64,000 nucleotides of DNA from Devosia sp. FJ2-5-3. Lineage in GTDB: Bacteria > Pseudomonadota > Alphaproteobacteria > Rhizobiales > Devosiaceae. The notes beneath the pieces are model-generated. The model ran no database searches, had not been told where the DNA came from, and saw only the letters and a list, made by a program, of their open reading frames with translations. This document shows, in pieces, positions 51,922 through 60,587 of this stretch (within the stretch, counting starts at the first letter, position 1; each line of letters opens with the position of its first letter). The stretch is taken from positions 1,398,501 to 1,462,500 of the forward strand of contig NZ_CP104007.1 of NCBI RefSeq assembly GCF_029201545.1. The letters are read 5' to 3'. The position numbers and the translations under genes were made by a program.

Positions 51922-54285
51922 ATGGACGGCGCCTTGGCACATCTGCGTGTCGTTGATTATTCCGACAGTCTTGCCGGTCAGTATTGCGCCCGGCTTTTCG
52001 CCGATTTCGGTGCCTCCGTCGTCCTGGTCGAACCCCCGGGCGGGTCATCGCTGCGTTTGCGCGAGCCCATGGGGCAGGCAGGCGAGTCGCTCCAGTTTTT
52101 TCATCTCAACCACGGCAAGCAGTCGCTGATGCTCGACCGCGCTGCGCCGGCGGATGCCCAGCGCTTCGCCATGCTGCTGCGCGGGGCCGATATCGCCGTA
52201 TTGCCGGCCGATGCCGATGCCGATGCGGTCAGCGCGGCCAACCCCAATTGCATCGTCGTGCAACCGAGCGCCTTCGGGACGGACGGGCCGCGCGCCGATT
52301 GGCAGGGACCGGAAATCGTGCTGCAGGCGCTGTCGGGCATGATGCACAATAATGGCGCCGCCGGGCGCGAGCCGCTGTTCGGCGTTGCCAATCGCGCCGC
52401 CATGGCGAGCGGGGTCGGCGCCTATGTCGGAACGCTGGCGGCGCTGTTTGCGCGCGAGCAGAACGGGGCGGGGCAGGTGGTCAGGATCGATGCCGCCGAG
52501 ACCGCTGCGACCATGTGCTTCCCCTATGTGATGCAGCACATCTACAATGGTTCGGTGCGGCAGCGGACCGAGCAGGCGGTGCAGGCGGGGCAGGTGCTGT
52601 GCCGGGATGGCTGGGTCTGCATCTGGATCTACAATTTCCGCTGGCAGGCGCTGCTGGCGGCGCTCGATCTGCCGGAACTGGAGCACGATGCACGCTTCGC
52701 CGATCCGGCGGAGCGGCGTACGAACTGGGATGCGCTGTTCGCGATCTTCCAGGCCAAGGTTGCCGACATGTCGGCAGAAGACCTGGTCGAAATCCTGCAG
52801 CAGGCGCAAGTCATAGCGGCCAAGGCCTATCGCCCTTCCGAGTTGATGCATAACCGACACCTCGACGCCCGGGATTATTGGGAAGAGATCGAGGGCAAGC
52901 GCATTCTGGGGCCGGCTTTCCGCCTGACGCGGACGCCGCGCCGGGTGCAGGGGGCCGCGCCGGCGCTCGGCTCTGCCCAGCAATTGGCCTGGCCGGCACA
53001 GACCGCAACTGGGGCGGCCTCGGCGGGCCGTCCGCCGCTCGAAGGCCTGCGGGTCATCGAGCTGACGACAGCATGGGCCGGGCCGATGTCCGGGCGCGTG
53101 CTGGCCTATCTCGGCGCCGAATCCATCCATGTGGAAGCGCCCAACCGGGTCAATTCCTGGCGGCTCAACAAGGACCGGCCCAATCCGGTCAATTTCCCAG
53201 ACCGGGAGCCGGGCGCGCGCTGGTATGACCGCTCCTTCCTGTTCAATTCGCAGAACGTCAACAAGCTGAGCTGCATCCTCAATCTCAAGACCGAGGAGGG
53301 GCGCAACACCCTGCGGCGGCTGGTGGAAGTGGCCGATGTGCTGATCTGCAATTTCCGGCCCGGGACGCTGAAAAAGCTGGGGCTGGATTACGACAGCCTC
53401 ACCAAGATCAAGCCCGACATCATCGTCGCCGAACTGCCGGCCTTCGGCGTGCACGGGCCGATGTCCAGCTATGCGGCGCTCGGTCCGACAATGGAAATGG
53501 CAGCGGGCATGTCGGCGATGATCGGCTATCCCGGCGGTCAGCCCGAGGTGACAGGTCCATCCTATCTCGACCCGATCGGGGGCTTCAATGCCGCGGCGGC
53601 AATCCTGACCGCGCTGGTGCATCGGCAGCGGACCGGCGAGGGGCAATATGTGGAAGTGCCCCAGGTCGAGGCGGCGATGCAGCTGATCGGCGCTGAAATC
53701 CTCAAGGCGGGGGAGACCGGGAACGATCCGGCTCCCAATGGCAATCGCGTCAGTTTTGCCAGTCCGCACGATGCGTTTCCAACCAGCGGGCACGATCAAT
53801 GGATCGCCATCGCGGCGCTGGACGAAGGGCAGTGGCAGGCGCTGTGCGCTCAAATGGGTCAGCCGAAACTGGCGTCCGACCCGCGCTTCGCCGACCTTGG
53901 ACGGCGGCGCGACAATGAGGATGAGCTGACCAAGATCATCGGCGACTGGACGCGGGGCCAGGACAAGCACGAGCTGGCGGGCCGGTTGCAGGCGGCGGGC
54001 GTGGCAGCGGCGCCGGTGCAGACACCCAAGGATGTGGCCGAGGATCCCTATCTCGCCCATCGGGGGTTCTTTACCGAACTCGAGCATCCCGATGCGGGGC
54101 GGCACAAGCATCCGAGCCTGCCGATGCATCTCAGCGCCACGCCCGGTGCGCAGGTGCGGTCGGCGCCGCCCTTTGGCTGGCATAACCGGCATGTGCTTGA
54201 AAATGTTTTGAAATTGTCGCCCGAAGAAATTGCCGCCATCGAGGCGAGCGATGCCATGGCGACCGAACCTCTCGAAGGGCACTGA
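51922..54285 (+). CDS. Fused two-domain class III CoA-transferase
   Basis: 787 residues built of two CaiB/BaiF/Frc-type domains. Domain 1 (about 1-350) starts 'LRVVDYSDSLAGQYCARLFADFG'-like with AGQYCARLFADFGASVV. Domain 2 (from about 373) repeats the theme: 'LRVIELTTAWAGPMSGRVLA', 'SQNVNKLSCILNLKTEEG', 'VADVLICNFRPGTLKKLGLD'. By eye, the usual catalytic Asp position in 'GQxVDV' reads Arg in domain 1 ('GQVVRIDAAE') and Glu in domain 2 ('GQYVEVPQVE'). Two-subunit relatives such as BbsEF are encoded by separate genes. It should move CoA between carboxylic acids. ATG 51922 has GGAGCGGAG upstream; TTG 51904 is less likely. Confidence 0.87.
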   Translation: MDGALAHLRVVDYSDSLAGQYCARLFADFGASVVLVEPPGGSSLRLREPMGQAGESLQFFHLNHGKQSLMLDRAAPADAQRFAMLLRGADIAVLPADADADAVSAANPNCIVVQPSAFGTDGPRADWQGPEIVLQALSGMMHNNGAAGREPLFGVANRAAMASGVGAYVGTLAALFAREQNGAGQVVRIDAAETAATMCFPYVMQHIYNGSVRQRTEQAVQAGQVLCRDGWVCIWIYNFRWQALLAALDLPELEHDARFADPAERRTNWDALFAIFQAKVADMSAEDLVEILQQAQVIAAKAYRPSELMHNRHLDARDYWEEIEGKRILGPAFRLTRTPRRVQGAAPALGSAQQLAWPAQTATGAASAGRPPLEGLRVIELTTAWAGPMSGRVLAYLGAESIHVEAPNRVNSWRLNKDRPNPVNFPDREPGARWYDRSFLFNSQNVNKLSCILNLKTEEGRNTLRRLVEVADVLICNFRPGTLKKLGLDYDSLTKIKPDIIVAELPAFGVHGPMSSYAALGPTMEMAAGMSAMIGYPGGQPEVTGPSYLDPIGGFNAAAAILTALVHRQRTGEGQYVEVPQVEAAMQLIGAEILKAGETGNDPAPNGNRVSFASPHDAFPTSGHDQWIAIAALDEGQWQALCAQMGQPKLASDPRFADLGRRRDNEDELTKIIGDWTRGQDKHELAGRLQAAGVAAAPVQTPKDVAEDPYLAHRGFFTELEHPDAGRHKHPSLPMHLSATPGAQVRSAPPFGWHNRHVLENVLKLSPEEIAAIEASDAMATEPLEGH

Positions 54286-54287
54286 GC

Positions 54288-55094
54288 ATGGCCCCGCAGT
54301 TTCCGCGCAGCTATGAGGTCAGGATCCTTCTCAATGACGAACCCCATTACAAGGGGTCCATCCATGATGACGCGGTTGCCAGGGCACGCGGCTACAAGGC
54401 CGCGTTGATCCCCGGCGCCTTTATCTACGGCCATATCAGCCGGGGTGCGATCGAGAGCTGGGGGCAGGACTGGGCCGAGCGCGGCGCCATGTCGGCGCGC
54501 TTTGGCCGGCCGGTCTACAATCATGATGTCATCACGGTCTTCCTGAGCGAACTGATCGATGACGGGGCGTTTGCGCGCAGCCAGGCGCGGGTGGTCAATG
54601 GCGATGGCGAGGAGGTGGCGACGGGGTGGATCGCGCTTGCGCATCACGCGCTGACGCCTCCCGATCCGGCGAGCCTGACGCTCCTGCCCTCGCCGGAGGC
54701 GCCGCCGCCGGTCAAGGCCGGCGAACTGCCGGTCGGCGCTTTCCTCCACAGCCGCCAAAGGGTTCTTACGGCGGAGGATTTTGCCGGATCCCTGGCGGCC
54801 TTCGCCGAAAACCATCCGATCTATAAAGATCCCGGCTTCGTCCATTCGGGCATGTTGATGCGGACGGCCATGGGCGATGTCAATTCGGGCTGGAAATTCC
54901 CGGCGGCAGTGGTGCTGGTCGAGACCGAAACCCAGCATTTCCGGCCGGTCTACCCTGGCCAGACCATCCGCACCGCCGGCACCATCGCCGAAATCTATGA
55001 GCGCAAGGGCAAGCATTATTTCGTCTCGGACGAGGTGTTGCTGGCCGATGGGCAGCCTGCTGCCCGGTTCCGGAGGACCCAGATCTATGGCTAG
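54288..55094 (+). CDS. Double-hotdog MaoC-like protein (dehydratase/hydratase type)
   Basis: 268 residues with two hotdog-like halves. The second half shows 'HFRPVYPGQTIRTAGTIAEI' and 'DEVLLADGQPAARFRRTQIY', typical strands of MaoC/FAS1-type hydratases. The first half has 'IPGAFIYGHISRGAIESWG', where 'GAFIYGHIS' occupies the place of the active-site helix. The canonical D-x4-H hydratase motif is not obvious, so it may be the non-catalytic partner of the next protein. It starts 3 bases after the CoA-transferase stop and overlaps the next gene by 8 bases. Confidence 0.75.
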   Translation: MAPQFPRSYEVRILLNDEPHYKGSIHDDAVARARGYKAALIPGAFIYGHISRGAIESWGQDWAERGAMSARFGRPVYNHDVITVFLSELIDDGAFARSQARVVNGDGEEVATGWIALAHHALTPPDPASLTLLPSPEAPPPVKAGELPVGAFLHSRQRVLTAEDFAGSLAAFAENHPIYKDPGFVHSGMLMRTAMGDVNSGWKFPAAVVLVETETQHFRPVYPGQTIRTAGTIAEIYERKGKHYFVSDEVLLADGQPAARFRRTQIYG

Positions 55095-55530
55095 CAGCTG
55101 GACACAATCGGTCGATGGACTGGTCGCATTTTACGACGTGACGGTGAGCGCAGAGGATATCGCGGTTTTCGCGCGCCTCAGCGGCGACGATTACGAGGCG
55201 CATACCGATCCCGCCATCATGGCGCAGTCGAGTTTCGGCGGGATCATCGCCCATGGGGCTTTGCTGGTCGGCTATATGTCTGCAGCAGGCACGAAAGCGA
55301 TCCGGCAGGCCCGGGAGAAGGGCAATGACTGCGCGCCCGTGGCGCTCGGCTATGAGGGGATGCGGTTCGTGGCGCCCGTCTTTCCCGGCGACGCGCTGCG
55401 CGTGTCCTACAGCGTCAAGACGATCGACGAAGAGCGTCGGCGCTCGGTGGCGGGGATCGAAATAACCAACCAGTCGGGCCGTGTGGTGGCTGTGGCCGAT
55501 CACATCATGAAATGGCTGAAAAGCGAGTAG
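55087..55530 (+). CDS. MaoC-family (R)-enoyl-CoA hydratase
   Basis: 147 residues, single hotdog. 'EDIAVFARLSGDDYEAHTDP' holds the Asp-x4-His hydratase dyad, and 'FGGIIAHGALLVGYMSA' is the overhanging segment. 'VALGYEGMRFVAPVFPGDAL' forms the conserved 'F..PV.PGD' strand. It adds water to an enoyl-CoA. Together with the preceding hotdog protein and CoA-transferase it suggests that an imported acid is handled as its CoA ester. Confidence 0.88.
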   Translation: MASSWTQSVDGLVAFYDVTVSAEDIAVFARLSGDDYEAHTDPAIMAQSSFGGIIAHGALLVGYMSAAGTKAIRQAREKGNDCAPVALGYEGMRFVAPVFPGDALRVSYSVKTIDEERRRSVAGIEITNQSGRVVAVADHIMKWLKSE

Positions 55531-55533
55531 AAT

Positions 55534-55566
55534 ATAGGATATATTGACTCTTGCATGCGGATGCAA
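55534..55566. promoter_or_regulatory. Paired operators: ATATCCTAT-type copy 4 and LacI-type copy 3
   Basis: ATAGGATAT (55534-55542, reverse complement of ATATCCTAT) is followed by TTGCATGCGGATGCAA (55551-55566), a perfect TTGCAT-N4-ATGCAA palindrome. Both motifs found at 51.8 kb therefore recur here, in reversed order, in the 159-base gap before the thioesterase gene. TTGACT at 55544-55549 may be a -35. Confidence 0.6.
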
Positions 55567-55689
55567 AGGGTGCAAGGTTAAGTCTGTGGAGAGCTGGGTC
55601 GGTGCAAGAATAGCCCGCTCGCCAGATCGGGAGAGGATCAACATGCTCGGGAACCGTCTGCGCGATTTCGCGCCACGGATACGGCTGTC

Positions 55690-56133
55690 ATGACGAAACG
55701 TTTGCCGCCGGCCAAACGCGATGATTTCGGCTGGTTTGCCGGCATTACCCTGCGCTGGAACGACATCGACATTTTCGGGCACGTCAACAATGCCCGCTAT
55801 TACGAATTCTTCGACACCACGGTGGTCGGTTTCCTGCATGAGGCCGATCTGGGGCTCGGTACGGGCGGGGCGGCCATGGTGGTGGCCGAAAATGGCTGCC
55901 GTTTCCACCGGGAGGTCAAATTCACCGACACGCTCGAGATGGGGCTGCGGGTCGAACATATCGGCACGTCATCGGTGCGCTACGGGCTGGCCGCCTTCGT
56001 CAATGGCGAGAGCAGCGCGGCCGCGGACGGCTACTTCATCCATGTCTTCGTCGACCCCGCGAGCAAGCGGCCAATGCCGTTCAGCGCGACCGTGCGGAAC
56101 CACCTTTCGTCCATCCAGACAGACCCGGCCTGA
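55690..56133 (+). CDS. Acyl-CoA thioesterase (4HBT hotdog family)
   Basis: 147 residues. The active-site motif 'LRWNDIDIFGHVNNARYYEFF' (core DIDIFGHVNNARY) is that of 4-hydroxybenzoyl-CoA thioesterase-like enzymes. 'CRFHREVKFTDTLEMGLRVE' is the second conserved strand. It would release a free acid from a CoA ester, closing the pathway started by the CoA-transferase. It is first behind the double operator at 55534-55566. Confidence 0.88.
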   Translation: MTKRLPPAKRDDFGWFAGITLRWNDIDIFGHVNNARYYEFFDTTVVGFLHEADLGLGTGGAAMVVAENGCRFHREVKFTDTLEMGLRVEHIGTSSVRYGLAAFVNGESSAAADGYFIHVFVDPASKRPMPFSATVRNHLSSIQTDPA

Positions 56134-56146
56134 GGAGGGGCCGCCA

Positions 56147-57262
56147 ATGTCCAAAGCGTCCAAAATCAAGTCGGTCGATGCCTTCCAGCTGGCCTGGCGG
56201 CCAGAGGATCCGCCGGGTCGGCGTAGCGCCTTCGTGCGCGTTACCACCGAGGAAGGCCTGGTCGGCTATGGCGAGGCTTCGCCCATGTTCGGCGGCGAGC
56301 ACTCGCTGTGGGTGCTGCGCGATGCGGCGGCCTCGCTGGTCGGCGCCGACGTGCTCGACCATTCGGTGATTTATGATCGGCTGCTGCACCGCTACATCAA
56401 GCTGGGGCCGGAAGGCGCGGTGACCGGGGCGCTGGCGGCGCTCGACATTGCGCTCTGGGACATCAAGGGCAAGCTCTTCAACCTCCCCATCTACAAGCTG
56501 CTGGGCGGGGCGTGGCGGACAGAAGTGCCGTTCTATGCCTCGATCGGCGGCAATGCGAGCCGGACAGTCGATGAAACCGTGCGCGTGGTCGAGCAGCGCT
56601 GGCTGGCCGAAAAGCCGGCCGCGATCAAGATCCGCTGGGATGGGGACCGGACGCGCCAAGATTATGACATTCCTGGCGATATCGCCAAGGCCAAGGCCGT
56701 GCGCAAGCTCGTGGGCGACGACTTCCCGCTCGCCTTCGACGCCAACAACCAATATTCGGTCGGCGGCGCCATCCGGGTCGGCCGGGCACTCGAGGAGCTG
56801 GGCTATATCTGGTTTGAGGAGCCGGTGCAGCACTATGACGTGCGCGCCATGGGCGAGGTCGCCCAGCGTCTCGATATCACCGTTTCAGCGGCCGAGCAGA
56901 CCTATACGACCCAGGCGCTGGTCGACATCATCAATGCCGGGGTGCGCATGGTGCAGCCCGATATCGTCAAAATGGGCGGCATCACTGGCCTGATGCAGTG
57001 CGCGGCAATCGCCTACGCCCATGGGGTTGAGCTGGTGCCCCACCAGACCCAGCCTACGATCGGCCACATGGCCAATCTGCATGTGCTGGCCACCATCATG
57101 CACCTGACCAAGCCGGCCGAATTCGCCGATCCGGACGACCGAATGCATCCGGCCTTCGTCAATCCCCCCAAACCCGTCAACGGCAAGTTCCAGATCCCCG
57201 ACGGCCCCGGTCTCGGCCTCGAGCTGAACGAAGAAATACTCGAAAGCAGACGCGTTCGCTAA
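56147..57262 (+). CDS. Enolase-superfamily (mandelate racemase/muconate lactonizing) enzyme
   Basis: 371 residues. The catalytic Lys161 is in 'AIKIRW'; metal ligands are Asp198 ('FDANN'), Glu224/225 ('FEEPVQ') and Glu250 ('AAEQTY'); His299 in 'PHQTQP' is the mandelate-racemase-type base. The N-terminal capping domain has 'GYGEASPMFGGEH'. It could be an acid-sugar dehydratase or racemase. It differs from the DgoD-like enzyme at 20505, whose ligands are VDFHGR/GER. The operon also contains two binding proteins and an importer, probably for the same substrate. Confidence 0.87.
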   Translation: MSKASKIKSVDAFQLAWRPEDPPGRRSAFVRVTTEEGLVGYGEASPMFGGEHSLWVLRDAAASLVGADVLDHSVIYDRLLHRYIKLGPEGAVTGALAALDIALWDIKGKLFNLPIYKLLGGAWRTEVPFYASIGGNASRTVDETVRVVEQRWLAEKPAAIKIRWDGDRTRQDYDIPGDIAKAKAVRKLVGDDFPLAFDANNQYSVGGAIRVGRALEELGYIWFEEPVQHYDVRAMGEVAQRLDITVSAAEQTYTTQALVDIINAGVRMVQPDIVKMGGITGLMQCAAIAYAHGVELVPHQTQPTIGHMANLHVLATIMHLTKPAEFADPDDRMHPAFVNPPKPVNGKFQIPDGPGLGLELNEEILESRRVR

Positions 57263-57283
57263 GCGCGCATTGGAGGACTATCA

Positions 57284-58876
57284 ATGAATTTGAATCGCCG
57301 CAATTTCATGGAGCTGGCTGCAGCTTCGACGGCCCTGACCGCAGTTGGCGTCAGCGCCGCCAGCGCGCAGGGCGACGACACGATCCGGATCGGCATCGCC
57401 GCCAATAATCCGCGCCATTCGGACCCCAACCAGACGACGCAGGGCCCCGATAACTGGGCGGTCGAGCAGCTCTATGAGCAGCTCGTGCGTCCCGATGACG
57501 GCAAGTTTGCGCTGGCGCCGGACGACTACAAGCCTGTGCTGGCCACCGAATGGTCGGTTTCGGAAGACGCCAAGACCTGGACGTTCAAGCTGCGCGAGGG
57601 TGTGCAGTTCCATCGCGGCTATGGCGAGATGACCTCGGAAGACGTCGTCTTCACCTTCCTCAAGGCCAAGGAATTCGGCACGGGCCGGGTGATCTTTGCC
57701 AATATCGAGGATGCGGTGGGCAATGGCCCCTATGAGGTGGTGATCACGCTCAAGCAGCCGGACGTAAATTTCCTCGGCACCACGGTGTTCTCGCTCAATG
57801 CGAACATCGTCTCCAAGAAGGCCTATGAGGAAATCGGGGTGGAGAAGTTCACCACCGACGCCGTGGGCACCGGCCCCTATGAGCTGACGAAGTACGATGC
57901 CGAGAGCGGCACCTATCTCACCCGCTTCGCCGATTATTGGGGCGAGCCGGCCAAGGTCGCCAATATCGAGTGTCTCTATATCGCCGATACCACGGCGCGG
58001 ACGCTGGCGCTGGTTTCCGGCCAGGTGGACATGATCGAGGCCGTGCGTGCGCCGGGCTGGATCGACAGCATCCTGCAGCGCGATCCGAACATGAAGGTCG
58101 ACATGACCGTGCCGGGTTCGTTCAACACCCTGCACGTCAATCTCACTCGCGCGCCATTCGACAATATCCTCGTGCGCCGGGCACTTATGCATGCCATTGA
58201 CCGCAATCTCGTCGCCGAGGCGCTGGCGCCGATGGGCGGCGTGTTGGTCGGCCTGCAGCCGGACTTCTTCCCGCCGGGGCTCAAGACCGAGGACCTGCCC
58301 GAAGAGCTGCGCTACGAGTACGATCCGGAGAAGTCGAAGGCCCTGCTGGCCGAGGCCGGTTTCCCGGATGGCATCAGCTTCGATGCCCTCTGCAGCCAGC
58401 GCGAGGACTATTCCTCGACAATGCTGATCGTGCAGGAACTGATCCGCCCGGCCGGGTTCAACATGAACCTGATCATCGGCGATCACACCGCGTATCACGC
58501 CGACAACCGCTCGGACAAAAACACGCTGGCGATGCACGCCTCGAGCTATCCGCCGATCCCGACGCAGATCTATATCCAGCAGCTCTATTCGAAGGCCGAG
58601 GTGAAGGCCGACGGTTCGGGTGGCGGCAATTACAGCCATTATGGCGTTGCCATGCCGGGTATCGACGATTTGCTCGAGCAGGCTTTGGCCGCCACCAATT
58701 ACGACACTTATGTCGACCTTTGCCGCCAGATCGAGCTGCAGGTGCTGCGTGACCTGCCGCTGATCGGCCTGTCGACCTTGTCATACACCATGGTGCGCAA
58801 TCCGCGCCTCGACCTCGGCTATGAGGTCGAGAGCGGCTATGCGCGCTGGAGACTACACCGCGCCACCAAGGCGTAA
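57284..58876 (+). CDS. Family-5 ABC substrate-binding protein, first of tandem pair
   Basis: 530 residues with a twin-arginine-type signal ('NRRNFMELAAASTALTAVG', cut after SAQ). Order is canonical: 'TWTFKLREGVQFHRG' near residue 100, 'GTGPYELTKYD', 'NTLHVNLTRAPFDNILVRRA' near 295, 'YDPEKSKALLAEAGFPDG', and 'QIELQVLRDLPLIGL' near the end. It would bind the ligand of the transporter encoded at 60588-64000. It is closely similar to the next gene, including long stretches with silent differences. It follows the enolase-family gene by 21 bases. Confidence 0.93.
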   Translation: MNLNRRNFMELAAASTALTAVGVSAASAQGDDTIRIGIAANNPRHSDPNQTTQGPDNWAVEQLYEQLVRPDDGKFALAPDDYKPVLATEWSVSEDAKTWTFKLREGVQFHRGYGEMTSEDVVFTFLKAKEFGTGRVIFANIEDAVGNGPYEVVITLKQPDVNFLGTTVFSLNANIVSKKAYEEIGVEKFTTDAVGTGPYELTKYDAESGTYLTRFADYWGEPAKVANIECLYIADTTARTLALVSGQVDMIEAVRAPGWIDSILQRDPNMKVDMTVPGSFNTLHVNLTRAPFDNILVRRALMHAIDRNLVAEALAPMGGVLVGLQPDFFPPGLKTEDLPEELRYEYDPEKSKALLAEAGFPDGISFDALCSQREDYSSTMLIVQELIRPAGFNMNLIIGDHTAYHADNRSDKNTLAMHASSYPPIPTQIYIQQLYSKAEVKADGSGGGNYSHYGVAMPGIDDLLEQALAATNYDTYVDLCRQIELQVLRDLPLIGLSTLSYTMVRNPRLDLGYEVESGYARWRLHRATKA

Positions 58877-58882
58877 GTGTGT

Positions 58883-58911
58883 GGGGGCGCCGGCGAGGGG
58901 TCGGCGCCCCC
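58883..58911 (+). terminator. Intercistronic stem-loop between tandem binding-protein genes
   Basis: Perfect 10-base repeat GGGGGCGCCG / CGGCGCCCCC with a 9-base loop, seven bases after the first binding-protein stop, with no T-run. Probably a 3' mRNA stabiliser. Confidence 0.55.
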
Positions 58912-58935
58912 ATCAAAATGGGAGGAGGAGACCCC

Positions 58936-60531
58936 ATGACTTTGAACAGACGGAACTTCATGGAGCTGGCGGCAGCAACGACTGCCCTGACCGCAATCGG
59001 TGTCAGCTCGGCACGGGCGCAGAGCGCCGACACGCTGCGCATGGGCATCGCGGCGAACAATCCGCGCCATTCGGACCCGAATTTGACGACCCAGGGGTCG
59101 GACAATTGGGCGACCGAGCAGATGTATGAGCAGCTGGTGCGTCCCGATGACGGTCGTTTCGCGCTGACACCGGAGGAATATCTGCCGACGCTGGCGACCG
59201 AATGGACGCAGTCTGCCGACGCCAAGGTCTGGACCTTCAAACTGCGCGAGGGCGTGCAATTCCATCGCGGCTATGGCGAGATGACGTCGGAAGACGTGGT
59301 GTTTTCCTATGAGCGCGCCATGGCCGGGGGCACCAACAAGACTATCCTCTCCAATATCGAAAGCGTGGTCGCCAACGGCCCCTATGAGGTGACGATCACC
59401 CTCAAGCAGCCGGACGTGAACCTGCTTGGCACCTCGATTTTCAACAACAATACCTCGATCATCTCCAAGAAGGCGTTCGAGGAAATCGGTGCGGACGCGT
59501 TCGTGACCGACGCCGTGGGCACCGGCCCTTATGAACTGGTGGAGTTCGACCCCGAATTCGGCACGCGGATGACGCGGCACGAGGGCTATTGGGGCGACAA
59601 GGCCAAGATCGCCAATGTCGAATGCGTCTATATCGCCGATACGACGGCGCGGACCCTGGCGCTGCTCTCGGGGGAAGTCGACTGCATCGAGGCGGTTCGA
59701 GCCCCGGGCTGGATCGACTCCATCCTGCAGCGCGACCCGACCCTCAAGATCGACATGACGACCCCCGGCTCGTTCAATACGCTGCACGTCAATCTGACCC
59801 GCGCGCCGTTCGACAATCTCCTGGTCCGCCAGGCGCTGATGCATGCCATCGACCGCGAAGCCGTGGCTGCCGCACTGGCTCCGATGGGTGGCACGATGGC
59901 GGGCCTGCAGCCCGACTTCTTCCCGGCCGGCTTCAAGAAGGAAGACCTGCCCGAAGAGCTGCAATATCCCTATGACCCGGAAAAGTCGAAGGCCCTCTTG
60001 GCCGAGGCCGGCTTCCCGGATGGCATCAGCTTCAGCGCGCTGTGCAGCCAGCGCGAGGACTATTCCTCGACCATGCTGATCGTGCAGGAACTGATCCGTC
60101 CGGCCGGGTTCAACATGGATTTGCAGATCATCGACCACACCGCCTATCACGCGGATAATCGCTCGGACAAAAACACCCTGGCGATGCACTCCTCGAGCTA
60201 TCCGCCGATCCCGACGCAGATCTATTTCCAGCAGCTGGCTTCGGGCTCCGAGGTCAAGGCCGATGGCTCGGGCGGTGGCAATTACAGCCATTATGGCGTT
60301 GCCATGCCGGGCATCGATGACCTGCTCGCGCAGGCGCTGACCGCCTCGGACTACGCCACCTATCTCGACCTCTGCAAGCAGATCGAGCTGCAGGTGCTGC
60401 GTGACCTGCCGCTGATCGGTCTGTCGACCCTCGGCTTCACGGCGGTGCGCCGCGCCCAGATCGATCTCGGCTACGAAGTCGAGAGCGGCTATGCGCGCTG
60501 GCGGTTCCATCGCGCGACCAAGACGGTCTGA
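58936..60531 (+). CDS. Family-5 ABC substrate-binding protein, second of tandem pair
   Basis: 531 residues, a paralogue of the previous protein along its whole length. The twin-arginine signal 'NRRNFMELAAATTALTAIG' is nearly identical. Conserved blocks keep their order ('VWTFKLREGVQFHRG', 'GTGPYELVEFDPEFGTR', 'NTLHVNLTRAPFDNLLVRQA', 'YHADNRSDKNTLAMHSSSYP'). Differences cluster in loops such as 'YERAMAGGTNK', which may alter ligand choice. ATG 58936 follows GGAGGAGGAG. Two binding proteins for one permease pair would broaden the substrate range. Confidence 0.93.
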   Translation: MTLNRRNFMELAAATTALTAIGVSSARAQSADTLRMGIAANNPRHSDPNLTTQGSDNWATEQMYEQLVRPDDGRFALTPEEYLPTLATEWTQSADAKVWTFKLREGVQFHRGYGEMTSEDVVFSYERAMAGGTNKTILSNIESVVANGPYEVTITLKQPDVNLLGTSIFNNNTSIISKKAFEEIGADAFVTDAVGTGPYELVEFDPEFGTRMTRHEGYWGDKAKIANVECVYIADTTARTLALLSGEVDCIEAVRAPGWIDSILQRDPTLKIDMTTPGSFNTLHVNLTRAPFDNLLVRQALMHAIDREAVAAALAPMGGTMAGLQPDFFPAGFKKEDLPEELQYPYDPEKSKALLAEAGFPDGISFSALCSQREDYSSTMLIVQELIRPAGFNMDLQIIDHTAYHADNRSDKNTLAMHSSSYPPIPTQIYFQQLASGSEVKADGSGGGNYSHYGVAMPGIDDLLAQALTASDYATYLDLCKQIELQVLRDLPLIGLSTLGFTAVRRAQIDLGYEVESGYARWRFHRATKTV

Positions 60532-60542
60532 TCTTAAAAAAC

Positions 60543-60568
60543 CCGGGCTCCCAGGAGCGGGAGCCCGG
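60543..60568 (+). terminator. Intercistronic stem-loop before the permease genes
   Basis: Perfect 10-base repeat CCGGGCTCCC / GGGAGCCCGG with loop AGGAGC, preceded by TTAAAAAA. It lies 12 bases after the second binding-protein stop and 20 before the permease start; there is no T-run downstream, so read-through is expected. Confidence 0.55.
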
Positions 60569-60587
60569 ACTCTCAAAGGCGGTGCAA

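Noticed and set aside
57284..60531. Tandem binding proteins as an assembly duplication
   Set aside because: The copies differ at many silent and amino acid positions and have different intergenic hairpins.
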